Below are positions 1 to 7,853 of a stretch of DNA of 44,444 nucleotides, piece after piece (position 1 is the stretch's first letter; each line of letters begins with the position of its first letter). The notes beneath the pieces are model-generated. The model was not told the DNA's origin. It did no database searches and saw nothing but the letters and a program-made list of their open reading frames with translations. The position numbers and the translations under genes were made by a program. This DNA is from an uncultured Alphaproteobacteria bacterium. Lineage in GTDB: Bacteria; Pseudomonadota; Alphaproteobacteria; Thalassobaculales; Thalassobaculaceae. The stretch covers positions 1 through 44,444 of the forward strand of contig CACOPQ010000018.1 in assembly GCA_902629125.1 (NCBI GenBank), given 5' to 3'.

Positions 1-1
1 A

Positions 2-838
2 ATAATCACCAAAATTCCGAAGATGTCAGAAAACCTGAGAGGGGGAAATTGGAATAAGGCTGCCACAGCAATTACAACGACGGATACATTTCCAAAAGGC
101 GCTTCCGAAGCTGCGTTAATTGGAAATAAAAAAATTCAAATCACAGGGATTGCAAAGGGTTCCGGTATGATTGCCCCAGATATGGCCACCATGCTGAGCT
201 TTATATTCACTGACGCCAATATCCCTTCCAATATTTTACAAACTTTATTATCTAGAAATGTTCAAAACACGTTCAATGCAATTACTGTCGATAGTGACGC
301 ATCAACCAGCGATACACTTCTTTTATTTGCAACAGGGGCAGCAAAATCAGTGGTACCAACGTCTGCTGACGATCCTGTCCTTAAGGATTTTGAGTCAGCG
401 TTACAATCTGTGATGTTAAATCTTGCAAAACAAATTGTTTGTGATGGAGAAGGTGCACAAAAACTTATCCAAGTTGATGTAACCGGAGCAACTTCCAAGA
501 AATCCGCCCACAAGATTGGTCTCGCAATAGCAAATTCTCCGCTTGTAAAGACAGCTATTGCAGGTGGCGATGCAAATTGGGGAAGGGTAGTGATGGCGGT
601 TGGAAAGTCCGGAGAGAAGGCTGACGCCAATAGTATATCTGTTTGCTTTGGCAAAACAACAATCGCCGAAAAAGGTGCTGTGGTGGAGGGGTACGATGAG
701 GCGCCCGTTACGGAACACCTCCAAGGCAGAAAAATTCACCTTGCAGTTGATGTTGGTCTTGGAAATGGTAAAAGCACCGTTTGGACTTGTGACCTAACAC
801 ATGGTTATATCGATATTAATGCGGATTACAGAAGCTGA
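2..838 (+). CDS. argJ: ArgJ, glutamate N-acetyltransferase/ornithine acetyltransferase (5' end outside window)
   Basis: ArgJ transfers the acetyl group from N-acetylornithine to glutamate (and in bifunctional forms also uses acetyl-CoA) in cytoplasmic arginine synthesis. The frame is open from base 2, so the gene begins before the window; the first ATG at 23 is internal. About 278 of the usual ~400 residues are present. The hallmark self-cleavage site is seen as KGSGMIAPDMATML; the Ala-Thr bond is cut and the Thr (codon 188-190) becomes the nucleophile of the beta chain. The GDANWGR motif near the C-terminal half is also typical. mutT follows 58 nt downstream on the same strand. In many alphaproteobacteria argJ lies just after ppiC in the same direction; here ppiC lies downstream and points the other way. 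Identification is firm; bifunctionality cannot be judged from this part. Confidence 0.95.
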   Translation: MITKIPKMSENLRGGNWNKAATAITTTDTFPKGASEAALIGNKKIQITGIAKGSGMIAPDMATMLSFIFTDANIPSNILQTLLSRNVQNTFNAITVDSDASTSDTLLLFATGAAKSVVPTSADDPVLKDFESALQSVMLNLAKQIVCDGEGAQKLIQVDVTGATSKKSAHKIGLAIANSPLVKTAIAGGDANWGRVVMAVGKSGEKADANSISVCFGKTTIAEKGAVVEGYDEAPVTEHLQGRKIHLAVDVGLGNGKSTVWTCDLTHGYIDINADYRS

Positions 839-896
839 GGAAAAAGTTTTAAAACAGTAGAATTTTTAAATTACCCAATTTTCTTTAACCTTTCTC

Positions 897-1328
897 TTGG
901 TTCTCGACGTGACAGAAGAATCCTATACAAAGCCCATTGTTATTGTAGTGGCGGGTGCCCTAGTTGATGCTGATGGCAGAGTTTTAATCACAAAGCGTCC
1001 TAAAGGCAAAGAAATGGCTGATCTTTGGGAATTCCCCGGTGGAAAAATTGAAAAGGGAGAGACCCCCGAACAAGCACTTATAAGAGAGCTCAAGGAAGAA
1101 TTAAATATTGAAACAAAAGGAGCTTGCCTTGCACCCCTTAGCTTTGCCAGCCACCAGTACGAGAATTTCCATCTCCTTATGCCATTATTCATTTGCCGAC
1201 GCTGGTGGGGCGATATTTTGGCTTTAGAATCGCAGGAAATGCGTTGGGTATGGCCAAAAAAATTGAGAGAATTTGATATGCCTCCTGCCGATGAACCGCT
1301 CATCAGTATGTTGCGGGACTTTTTGTGA
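897..1328 (+). CDS. mutT: MutT-type Nudix hydrolase (8-oxo-dGTP diphosphatase)
   Basis: A 143-residue single-domain Nudix protein, the normal length for MutT, which sanitises the nucleotide pool by hydrolysing 8-oxo-dGTP. The Nudix box spans residues 49-71 (G-x5-E-x7-REL-x-EE-L-x-I), with Asn where the consensus has Gly near its end. WEFPGGK precedes it as in MutT. The frame opens at a TTG (897), with a GTG alternative at 909; neither has a clear Shine-Dalgarno, so the exact start is uncertain by four codons. It probably shares a transcript with argJ, a common alphaproteobacterial pairing. The substrate assignment rests on family resemblance and context. Confidence 0.88.
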   Translation: MVLDVTEESYTKPIVIVVAGALVDADGRVLITKRPKGKEMADLWEFPGGKIEKGETPEQALIRELKEELNIETKGACLAPLSFASHQYENFHLLMPLFICRRWWGDILALESQEMRWVWPKKLREFDMPPADEPLISMLRDFL

Positions 1329-1381
1329 TTAACTACGCAGTATTTCGTTAAAATTTATTCGTTAAAGGAAAGATCTAAAAT

Positions 1382-1675
1382 ATGACTTCAGATAGTGTCC
1401 TACTTCAGATAGAGAATGGCGTTGCGACCGTCACTTTAAATCAACCCGAAGTGCGCAATGCACTCACCCCCGAACTGAGAACATCTTTTAGAGAAATTAT
1501 CGCCTCGCTAGAGTTTAACAATGATGCTCGATGCATCGTGATTACAGGTGCCGGGGACCATTTTATGTCAGGAGGTGATATTCGTAGCATGGTGACTTTT
1601 TTAAATCCATTACAAAAAACCTGCGCAATAGAGGATAGTTCTAAGATTAACTGGCAATTTAAGTTTATTTTTTAG
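1382..1675 (+). pseudogene. 3'-truncated enoyl-CoA hydratase/isomerase remnant
   Basis: The first ~75 codons match the start of the crotonase family: a beta-strand pair (VATVTLNQPEVRNALTPEL), then CIVITGAGDHFMSGGDI, which includes the first oxyanion-hole region. Crotonases are ~260 residues; this frame stops at 97 and loses resemblance after about codon 78 (near base 1615). The second oxyanion-hole Gly block, the catalytic acid and the C-terminal helix are absent. The last 11 bases overlap the 3' end of the convergent ppiC gene, so the missing part was evidently deleted when the two sequences were joined. An enzyme activity is very unlikely. The N-terminal part has kept an open frame, so the loss may be fairly recent. 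Confidence 0.8.
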
Positions 1676-2519
1676 TCGATTTTACGTTGATGTCAAAGCG
1701 CTCGATTTTTGCATTTTCCCTTAAGTCTTCTAAAAGCGTTGCCAGCAAAGATTGGCTAAGTTTCGACGCTAACTGGCCTCGAGCATTGTCAAATGAAGGT
1801 GGGGCAGCGCTTTTACGATCTTCTACTAAAATAATATGCCAGCCAAATTGTGTTTTCACCGGCTTATCAACTATTTGACCGGGCTTTAATTTGAAAGCTG
1901 CTTCTGAAAATTCAGGAACCATCTGACCCTTAGTAAACCAACCTAAATCTCCGCCAGAGGATGCTGAGGGGCCAGTTGAGTGTTTACTTGCGGTTTCTGA
2001 AAAATCAGCTCCATCTTTTAACGATTTGATTAGCTGATTAGCCTTGGTTTCGTCGTTAAGAAGTATATGTCTCGCCTTTACTTCTTCCTCGCCAGCCATT
2101 TCAGATTTAGTTTCGGTATATAGTTGCTGAAGTGCTTCTTCAGTAATTTGCGAATTAATTGTTGTTCTAAGAAAAACTTCTGAAATAATTTGGCCTTTGA
2201 TTTCTTCTATCCGTTTTTTAACCTCTGGGTTGTCTGAAAACCCCTTTTTAATTCCCGCATTTCTTACAAGTCTGGCGTCAATTGCTCGTGCGAGCAGTGA
2301 TGGGAACACGGTATCTAGTGACAATTTTTGATATTCTCTGGGCAACTGTTTTGCCATCTCGAGTATCTCGTCTAAAAAGATGCTTTCACCCTCGACCTTG
2401 GCTACGAGTTTTTTTTCTGCATCCTTTAAAATGTTATTCGTATCTGAAGTCGTTTGTGCAATAGCCGACCCGCAGCATAAAATGAACAAGGCGATGCTAT
2501 ACTTGGATAATTTTTTCAT
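1665..2519 (-). CDS. Exported PpiC-type (parvulin) peptidyl-prolyl isomerase
   Basis: A periplasmic foldase of 284 residues. The chosen ATG (2519) gives a clean signal peptide: MKKLSKYS, a hydrophobic core and a cut near SAIA|QT. A longer start at 2546 would place nine extra polar residues ahead of it and is less likely. A SurA/PrsA-like helical chaperone part (roughly residues 25-145) is followed by the parvulin domain (about 148-240), with VKARHILL, GADFSETASKHSTGPSASSGGDLGWF, PEFSEAAF and FGWHIILVED, all standard parvulin blocks. It should help outer-membrane or periplasmic proteins fold after Sec export. It is divergent from secA with a 295-nt spacer, a conserved adjacency, but it converges on argJ-mutT instead of leading them. 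No lipobox is seen. Confidence 0.88.
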   Translation of the reverse strand: MKKLSKYSIALFILCCGSAIAQTTSDTNNILKDAEKKLVAKVEGESIFLDEILEMAKQLPREYQKLSLDTVFPSLLARAIDARLVRNAGIKKGFSDNPEVKKRIEEIKGQIISEVFLRTTINSQITEEALQQLYTETKSEMAGEEEVKARHILLNDETKANQLIKSLKDGADFSETASKHSTGPSASSGGDLGWFTKGQMVPEFSEAAFKLKPGQIVDKPVKTQFGWHIILVEDRKSAAPPSFDNARGQLASKLSQSLLATLLEDLRENAKIERFDINVKSTKK

Positions 2520-2597
2520 GAAGTTTACATTAAAACTTACCATCATTTCATCTGCCCTTGGCTGTAGTTTTCTTGTCTGAATCTTGATGCCGAAAAA

Positions 2598-2618
2598 AGA
2601 TATACGTTCCGCATATCT
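2598..2618. repeat. Inverted repeat AGATAT-N9-ATATCT in the ppiC/secA divergent spacer
   Basis: Six-base arms (2598-2603 and 2613-2618) match perfectly around a nine-base spacer, about 80 bases upstream of ppiC and 200 upstream of secA. It could be an operator or a 5' leader hairpin of ppiC. Arms this short also arise by chance in AT-rich DNA. Confidence 0.25.
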
Positions 2619-2727
2619 ACGGTAGCAACACGATCGAATATTAGTTAGATAGCATTAATGCCCCATTGGTAGCTATAGAATACGTAAAATAAATTTTTCC
2701 TTGTTGTTCAATGAAAAAAACACCACA

Positions 2728-2756
2728 TTGACAGGATGAAGTACAGAGCGTATTGC
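2728..2756 (+). promoter_or_regulatory. Candidate sigma-70 promoter of secA
   Basis: A perfect TTGACA (2728-2733) is followed by exactly 17 bases and then TATTGC (2751-2756), a weak -10. Transcription would start near 2763, leaving a ~50-nt leader before the secA ATG at 2815. The -35 and the spacing are strong; the -10 matches only half of the consensus. Confidence 0.5.
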
Positions 2757-2814
2757 TGTCGTCGTTTTATCGCAATAACGCGTTTGTTTCAAAACTACGT
2801 GGCAGGAAACAGGG

Positions 2815-5478
2815 ATGTTAAGTGCTTTAGCAAAAACATTATTTGGTTCTGAAAATGACCGAGTGTTGAAAAGAATGCAGGCTTCTGTTGACGCAATAAA
2901 TGCGTTAGAACCAGAACTTGAAAGGTTAAGCGACGAAGAACTCGCAGCGAGGACACCCTGGCTCCAAGAGCAAATTCAAAATGGTCAAACCCTTGATGAT
3001 CTCTTAGTAGATGCTTTTGCTACCGTAAGGGAAGGTTCCAAACGTACTCTAGGACAACGGCATTTCGACGTCCAATTATTGGGAGGCATAGTTCTTCACG
3101 AGGGTAAGATTGCCGAAATGAAAACGGGCGAGGGTAAAACACTCGTTGCGACTCTTGCGGTTTATTTAAATGCCTTGAAGGGTCGGGGGGTGCATGTCGT
3201 AACAGTTAACGATTACCTGGCACAAAGAGACTCTGCGTGGATGGGGGCAATTTATGAATTTTTAGGGCTTTCTGTTGGCGTAATCGTTCAGGGCTTATCC
3301 GACGAAGAGCGTCAGATGGCCTATCAGTCTGATGTTACATATGGAACGAACAATGAATTCGGTTTTGACTATCTTAGAGATAATATGAAGTTTCGTCTTG
3401 AAGATATGTGTCAGAGAGATTTCGAATTTGCGATTGTTGATGAAGTTGACTCTATTTTGATTGATGAAGCTAGAACGCCATTGATCATTTCAGGCCCGGC
3501 AGAAGATAGTTCGGAACTTTACCGTAATGTAAATGAATTAATTCCCGAGCTCTCAGAAGCCGATTATGAGAAAGACGAAAAACAGCGAACAGTAATGCTT
3601 ACTGAAGCTGGAACCGAAAAAATTGAGCAGCTCCTCCAAGAAAAAGAGTTGGTGTCGGGCGAAGGAATGTATGATAGCCAGAACATCTCGGTTGTTCATC
3701 ATGTCAATCAGGCACTAAGAGCCCACAAGCTTTTTACGCGGGATGTTGATTATATGGTGCGTAACGATATGGTTGTCATCATCGATGAATTTACAGGTCG
3801 AGCTATGGAAGGTAGGCGATACTCCGATGGACTTCATCAGGCTCTTGAGGCGAAAGAATTTGTAACAGTCCAAAACGAAAACCAAACATTAGCTTCCATA
3901 ACATTCCAAAATTATTTCAGGCTTTTTCCCAAATTAGCAGGAATGACCGGAACTGCTATGACGGAAGCATCGGAGTTTGCAGAGATCTATGCACTTGATG
4001 TTGTTGAGATACCAACTAACACCGACGTCAATAGGCAAGATGAAGATGATGAAGTCTATAGAACTGAAAATGAAAAATGGTCTGCGATTATAGACCTGAT
4101 AGAAGACTGTAGGAAACGTGGTCAACCTGCTCTTGTCGGTACAGTTTCTATAGAAAAGTCAGAAATATTATCTAACTTGCTGAAAAAAAAGCGTATAGAA
4201 CATCAGGTCCTCAACGCTAGATTTCATGAACAAGAGGCGCAAATTATAGCGCAGGCTGGCGCTCCCGGTGCAGTCACGATTGCTACTAATATGGCTGGGA
4301 GAGGAACAGATATTCAGTTAGGTGGCCATGCTGAAATGCGAATTGCTAATGAGACAGATGGTAACGACACCGCGCGCGAAAGCGTAATCAGATCTGAAGT
4401 AATTGAGGAGAAAGACAAAGTTATTGGAGCAAATGGCCTCTATGTAATCGGCACAGAACGACATGAGAGCCGACGTATAGATAATCAATTAAGAGGTAGA
4501 TCGGGAAGACAAGGGGACCCTGGTGCCTCAAAGTTCTTCTTATCGTTAGAGGATGACCTAATGAGGATATTTGGGTCCGAACGCATGGATGGAATGCTCA
4601 AAAAACTAGGACTTGAGGAAGGGGAAGCTATAATCCATCCCTGGATCAATAAAGCATTAGAAAAGGCACAACAAAAGGTTGAGGCCAGGAACTTTGATAT
4701 AAGAAAACAACTTCTGAAATACGACGATGTAATGAATGATCAAAGAAAAGTCATTTATGAGCAGCGCCGAGAGATAATGAACGCAGAGGATGTAAATGCC
4801 ACGGTAACAGATATGCGGCACGAGGTAATTGAAAGTTTGGTTAACAAGACAATTCCGCCGGGCACATACCATGAACAATGGGATTTAGATACGTTGGTTG
4901 CAGAGTCTGCTGGTACTCTTAACTTAGACGAAGACATACCCCTTTGGGCTGAGGAAGAGGGTGTAGCTGATCAAGAGATACTTGAGCGACTCCTCGAGGC
5001 GTCAAATCGAAGATTGGCAGAAAAGGCGGCTAACTATGGCTCCGAATTATTTCGGATGGCAGAGAAAAGTATTTTGTTACAAGTAATTGATCAGCAGTGG
5101 AAGGAGCATCTTCTGGCGCTTGATCACCTAAGGCAGGGGATTAATTTGAGGGCGTACGCCCAACGTGATCCACTGAATGAGTATAAGCGCGAAGCATTCA
5201 ATTTATTTGACGAAATGCTGGAAAGTGTTCGACATACCATAACAGGCGCTCTTTCTAATTTAGAAATTCAACTCGATAACGAGGAGTTGAGAAGCCAACA
5301 AAACTCTGCTGAAGATTATGCAATTAGGGAAGTTAACGAAGGTCCAAAGCGCCTTCTCAACACAGCTCGCCAAGAACTAGACCCGAACGATCCATCAACT
5401 TGGGGGAAAGTTCCTCGAAACGCACCTTGTCCATGCGGAAGTGGGCGTAAATATAAACACTGCTGCGGCAAGTTATAA
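2815..5478 (+). CDS. secA: SecA, preprotein translocase ATPase
   Basis: SecA drives proteins through the SecYEG channel using ATP and works at the inner face of the cytoplasmic membrane. At 887 residues it is full length. Walker A is MKTGEGKT (102-109), the Walker B/DEAD-type motif is DEVD (209-212), and later motifs include [10 protein letters not shown] and [10 protein letters not shown] of the second motor domain. The C-terminal zinc-binding tail is intact: Cys872, Cys874, Cys883 and Cys884 in C-x-C-x8-CC, the SecB/ribosome-contact region. The ATG is preceded by AGGAAA about 7 nt upstream. It is divergent from a periplasmic foldase gene, consistent with an export-related locus. Nothing is missing or unusual. 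Confidence 0.98.
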   Translation: MLSALAKTLFGSENDRVLKRMQASVDAINALEPELERLSDEELAARTPWLQEQIQNGQTLDDLLVDAFATVREGSKRTLGQRHFDVQLLGGIVLHEGKIAEMKTGEGKTLVATLAVYLNALKGRGVHVVTVNDYLAQRDSAWMGAIYEFLGLSVGVIVQGLSDEERQMAYQSDVTYGTNNEFGFDYLRDNMKFRLEDMCQRDFEFAIVDEVDSILIDEARTPLIISGPAEDSSELYRNVNELIPELSEADYEKDEKQRTVMLTEAGTEKIEQLLQEKELVSGEGMYDSQNISVVHHVNQALRAHKLFTRDVDYMVRNDMVVIIDEFTGRAMEGRRYSDGLHQALEAKEFVTVQNENQTLASITFQNYFRLFPKLAGMTGTAMTEASEFAEIYALDVVEIPTNTDVNRQDEDDEVYRTENEKWSAIIDLIEDCRKRGQPALVGTVSIEKSEILSNLLKKKRIEHQVLNARFHEQEAQIIAQAGAPGAVTIATNMAGRGTDIQLGGHAEMRIANETDGNDTARESVIRSEVIEEKDKVIGANGLYVIGTERHESRRIDNQLRGRSGRQGDPGASKFFLSLEDDLMRIFGSERMDGMLKKLGLEEGEAIIHPWINKALEKAQQKVEARNFDIRKQLLKYDDVMNDQRKVIYEQRREIMNAEDVNATVTDMRHEVIESLVNKTIPPGTYHEQWDLDTLVAESAGTLNLDEDIPLWAEEEGVADQEILERLLEASNRRLAEKAANYGSELFRMAEKSILLQVIDQQWKEHLLALDHLRQGINLRAYAQRDPLNEYKREAFNLFDEMLESVRHTITGALSNLEIQLDNEELRSQQNSAEDYAIREVNEGPKRLLNTARQELDPNDPSTWGKVPRNAPCPCGSGRKYKHCCGKL

Positions 5479-5547
5479 CCATCTAGACCTTTCTTCTCTC
5501 CCATTTGCCCACTGAACATTCCGGGCATATCTTCAAACACTAGTGGA

Positions 5548-5889
5548 ATGTCCCTGCGCTTAAAAAATGGCAGCTCAAACAGAAAACAAGTGGGATTCGC
5601 GAACGCTGGTGTGGATATGACTTTTAGTTTCCCAGAACTAGTTGCGCACGATGCGAAAACGCGGTCACTTCGTGCCGGTACGATAATTGGTTCTGTTACA
5701 ATTTCAAATTCTGATTAGCAGCACGGTTACTTACGCATTGCCGAAATCAGAATGATTAAGACTATCGCTGAAGGTTACCCTTGCATCCCGTTTTTACAAT
5801 ATGGTGACAAAGTTAAGATGGAAATGTTAGCTTCTGACGGTAAATTAATATTTGGAGCTCTTGAGCAGACCGTCGAGAAATGCTGTTGA
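5548..5889 (+). pseudogene. Decayed C-terminal part of a fumarylacetoacetate hydrolase (FAH)-family gene
   Basis: Reading from 5548 in one frame gives NAGVDMTFSFPELVAHDAKT, then RAGTIIGSVTISNSD, an amber stop at 5716-5718, and on the other side LRIAEIRMIKTIAEGYPCIP, FLQYGDKVKMEMLASDGKL and IFGALEQTVEK before TGA. These blocks follow in order the end of the ~330-residue FAH-family hydrolases (C-C bond hydrolases such as fumarylacetoacetase). Nothing upstream of about codon 1 matches, so the first two thirds, including the metal-binding EVE region, are gone. The conserved Gly in the GTIVGSG-like turn has become Val. The remnant sits directly after secA. Both halves keep the same frame, so the decay is a 5' deletion plus one nonsense change. 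Confidence 0.75.
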
Positions 5890-5920
5890 TTTCGGAAGTT
5901 GTGATAATATTCCTCGAACA

Positions 5921-6418
5921 CTAATGCAATTGCTGGTCTACCCCTTTATATCGATCTAGAAACGTGTTCGCCATTTCTCTATGATGTTCGTGAATACTCT
6001 CTAAGTAGCACTTAGCTTGATCTTCCTCTGCTATAGGCATTCCATCTTCGAGTTCCTCCAACATGCATGTAGTACCTAGAAGAAGCAGACTATCATATTC
6101 TTCTTCTGACAATTCAGGAACAATCGCAAGGAAGTTATCAGCAAACGATCCAGAAAAACGAGTTATAGCGCGGCGTCTTAATTTCCATGATAATTTGCTC
6201 AACGATTCAGCCCATTCCTTTATAGCTAGTTGTATTTCCCTGGGGAGTGATGCACGCAAATCATCTTGTTTTTCTAAAGTACTCAAACTATGGAATTGTT
6301 CAGAAGAACTATCTGTGCGGGTGCCTTCATCATTTGAAGCAAAACCTGGCGGATAATTTGACGAGCCACTGCCGATGGTACCAGTAATGCTACCGTTCTT
6401 TTTACCTTTTTGTTTCAT
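5921..6418 (-). CDS. Hypothetical protein, 165 residues
   Basis: I do not recognise this protein. The ATG at 6418 is preferred because GGAGGAG lies 7 nt upstream; the open frame extends 39 codons further but without such a signal. The first ~30 residues are Lys, Gly and Ser rich (MKQKGKKNGS, GTIGSGSSN) and probably disordered. Residues ~55-165 look helical and charged, with REIQLAIKEWAESLSKL, a basic stretch LRRRAITRF and an acidic run PELSEEEYDSL, ELEDGMPIAEEDQ. There is no signal peptide or membrane segment. It stands alone between the FAH remnant and the serC leader, on the opposite strand to both neighbours. The strong ribosome site and even composition suggest it is expressed. Confidence 0.6.
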   Translation of the reverse strand: MKQKGKKNGSITGTIGSGSSNYPPGFASNDEGTRTDSSSEQFHSLSTLEKQDDLRASLPREIQLAIKEWAESLSKLSWKLRRRAITRFSGSFADNFLAIVPELSEEEYDSLLLLGTTCMLEELEDGMPIAEEDQAKCYLESIHEHHREMANTFLDRYKGVDQQLH

Positions 6419-6580
6419 TTTGAACTCCTCCAGAAAATTCAGAAATATCGATGCAAAAAATGTGCCACGCAAATAAGCTATTCTGCGTGGTGCAACTGGC
6501 AAAGCCGCTTTCCTAGGAATTAATTTTGATAACAAAAAATAGAACGTTGTTCATTAGATTTTGGAAAAAGCAAAAATTTA

Positions 6581-6594
6581 TTTGACTTGTCAAA
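6581..6594. promoter_or_regulatory. Inverted repeat TTTGAC-TT-GTCAAA upstream of serC
   Basis: A perfect 14-base palindrome with a two-base centre, between the divergent orphan gene and serC. Its left arm contains TTGACT, which could serve as a -35 for serC with TACGTT (6604-6609) as a poor -10 at 16-base spacing. Its position fits an operator for serC-serA or for the divergent gene. No regulator can be named. Confidence 0.35.
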
Positions 6595-6614
6595 GTTTAG
6601 AATTACGTTTTCCA

Positions 6615-6641
6615 GTGGGGCGCCGCTTCCCACCTAGCGGC
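6615..6641 (+). promoter_or_regulatory. Candidate serC leader RNA with crossing helices
   Basis: Two helices can be drawn 25-50 nt before the serC ATG: GTGGG (6615-6619) with CCCAC (6629-6633), and GCCGCT (6622-6627) with AGCGGC (6636-6641). The 5' strand of the second lies in the loop of the first, so they form either an H-type pseudoknot or two alternative hairpins. A serC leader motif is known upstream of serC-serA in alphaproteobacteria, and this is a plausible member. I cannot confirm a match to its covariance model. The serC ribosome site (AAGGAAA, ~6653-6659) follows 11 nt later, so folding could influence translation. Confidence 0.45.
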
Positions 6642-6665
6642 AAATATTATTGAAGGAAATCAGGC

Positions 6666-7829
6666 ATGAAGCCCACGGCTATGCCGACGTCCCCTATGTT
6701 TTCATCGGGACCATGTGCCAAGCGACCCGGCTGGTCGACGTCTATACTGGAGTCAGCGATACTTGGACGATCACACCGGTCTGCCCCAGCAAAAGCTAAA
6801 CTGAAGCTATTAATCGACAAAACTTCTTCAGTTCTTGGACTTCCGAACGACTACAAAGTAGGTATTGTGCCGGCTTCAGACACGGGTGCTTTTGAAATGG
6901 GTATGTGGTCACTGCTCGGTGCTCGCGGCGTCGACGTTCTCGTTTGGGAAAGCTTTAGTAGTGATTGGGCAAATGATATTGTTAACGAGCTGCGTCTTTC
7001 TAACTGCCGAATATTGGATGCGGACTACGGGTATTTACCAGAACTTAATGAGGTTGAATTCAAACGAGACGTTGTCTTCGCCTGGAATGGGACAACGTCA
7101 GGCGCTCGGGTCCCAAACGCGGATTGGATCCCAGATGATCGGGAAGGTCTAACGTTATGTGACGCGACTAGTGCCATTTTTGCTCAAGACCTCCCTTGGA
7201 AAAAGCTCGATTTCATTACCTTCTCATGGCAAAAAGTGCTGGGTGGAGAAGCGGGATTTGGAATGGTAATATTGGGGCCAAAAGCCATTGCTAGATTAGA
7301 AGAATACACACCTGAACGTCCCATTCCAAAGATCTTTAGGTTATCAAAAAATGGGAAGATTAACGAAAAATTATTCCAAGGCGAGACAATCAATACACCG
7401 TCTATGCTTTGTGTAGAAGATGCTTTAGATGCCATTAATTGGATTGAGAATATAGGAGGGTTGGACGCCTCCAGGAAAAAGTGTGATAAAAATCTACTAA
7501 CCCTTACTAAGTGGGTTGAGGAGAGTGAATGGGCTAACTTTTTAGTCGATAACGAAAAAAATAGATCGAACACCTCAGTTTGCTTAAAAATAACCGATCC
7601 ATGGTTTCTGGCTCTTCACGACGAGCAGCAGGCTAAAATACCGAAGCTGATTAGCGAACTCCTGGAAAAAGAAGGGGTCGCCTTTGATATAAACGGATAC
7701 AGAGATGCCCCGCCAGGGCTGCGTTTGTGGACCGGCGCGACTGTTCAGAACCAAGACATCATTTATTTGCTGCCTTGGTTGGATTGGGCATATTACGAGA
7801 TCAAGTCTGATCTCAATCTATTGGCTTAA
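6666..7829 (+). CDS. serC: Phosphoserine aminotransferase
   Basis: SerC converts 3-phosphohydroxypyruvate and glutamate to phosphoserine and 2-oxoglutarate, the second step of serine synthesis, using PLP. The 387-residue sequence belongs to the alphaproteobacterial/archaeal-type SerC subgroup rather than the shorter E. coli type. The N-terminus has [11 protein letters not shown], and the PLP lysine is K190 in [13 protein letters not shown]. The aromatic/Asp PLP-stacking region and [11 protein letters not shown] fit the family. The ATG has AAGGAAA upstream at proper spacing. serA follows within 30 nt, so the two are very likely cotranscribed, under control of the structured leader just upstream. 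Confidence 0.95.
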   Translation: MKPTAMPTSPMFSSGPCAKRPGWSTSILESAILGRSHRSAPAKAKLKLLIDKTSSVLGLPNDYKVGIVPASDTGAFEMGMWSLLGARGVDVLVWESFSSDWANDIVNELRLSNCRILDADYGYLPELNEVEFKRDVVFAWNGTTSGARVPNADWIPDDREGLTLCDATSAIFAQDLPWKKLDFITFSWQKVLGGEAGFGMVILGPKAIARLEEYTPERPIPKIFRLSKNGKINEKLFQGETINTPSMLCVEDALDAINWIENIGGLDASRKKCDKNLLTLTKWVEESEWANFLVDNEKNRSNTSVCLKITDPWFLALHDEQQAKIPKLISELLEKEGVAFDINGYRDAPPGLRLWTGATVQNQDIIYLLPWLDWAYYEIKSDLNLLA

Positions 7830-7853
7830 TACTGCTGGTAATGGAGCGTGATG

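Noticed and set aside
6582-6603. TTGACT and TAGAAT as a serC promoter
   Set aside because: Only 10 bases separate the boxes, too few for sigma-70. The TTGACT is better explained as part of the 14-base palindrome.
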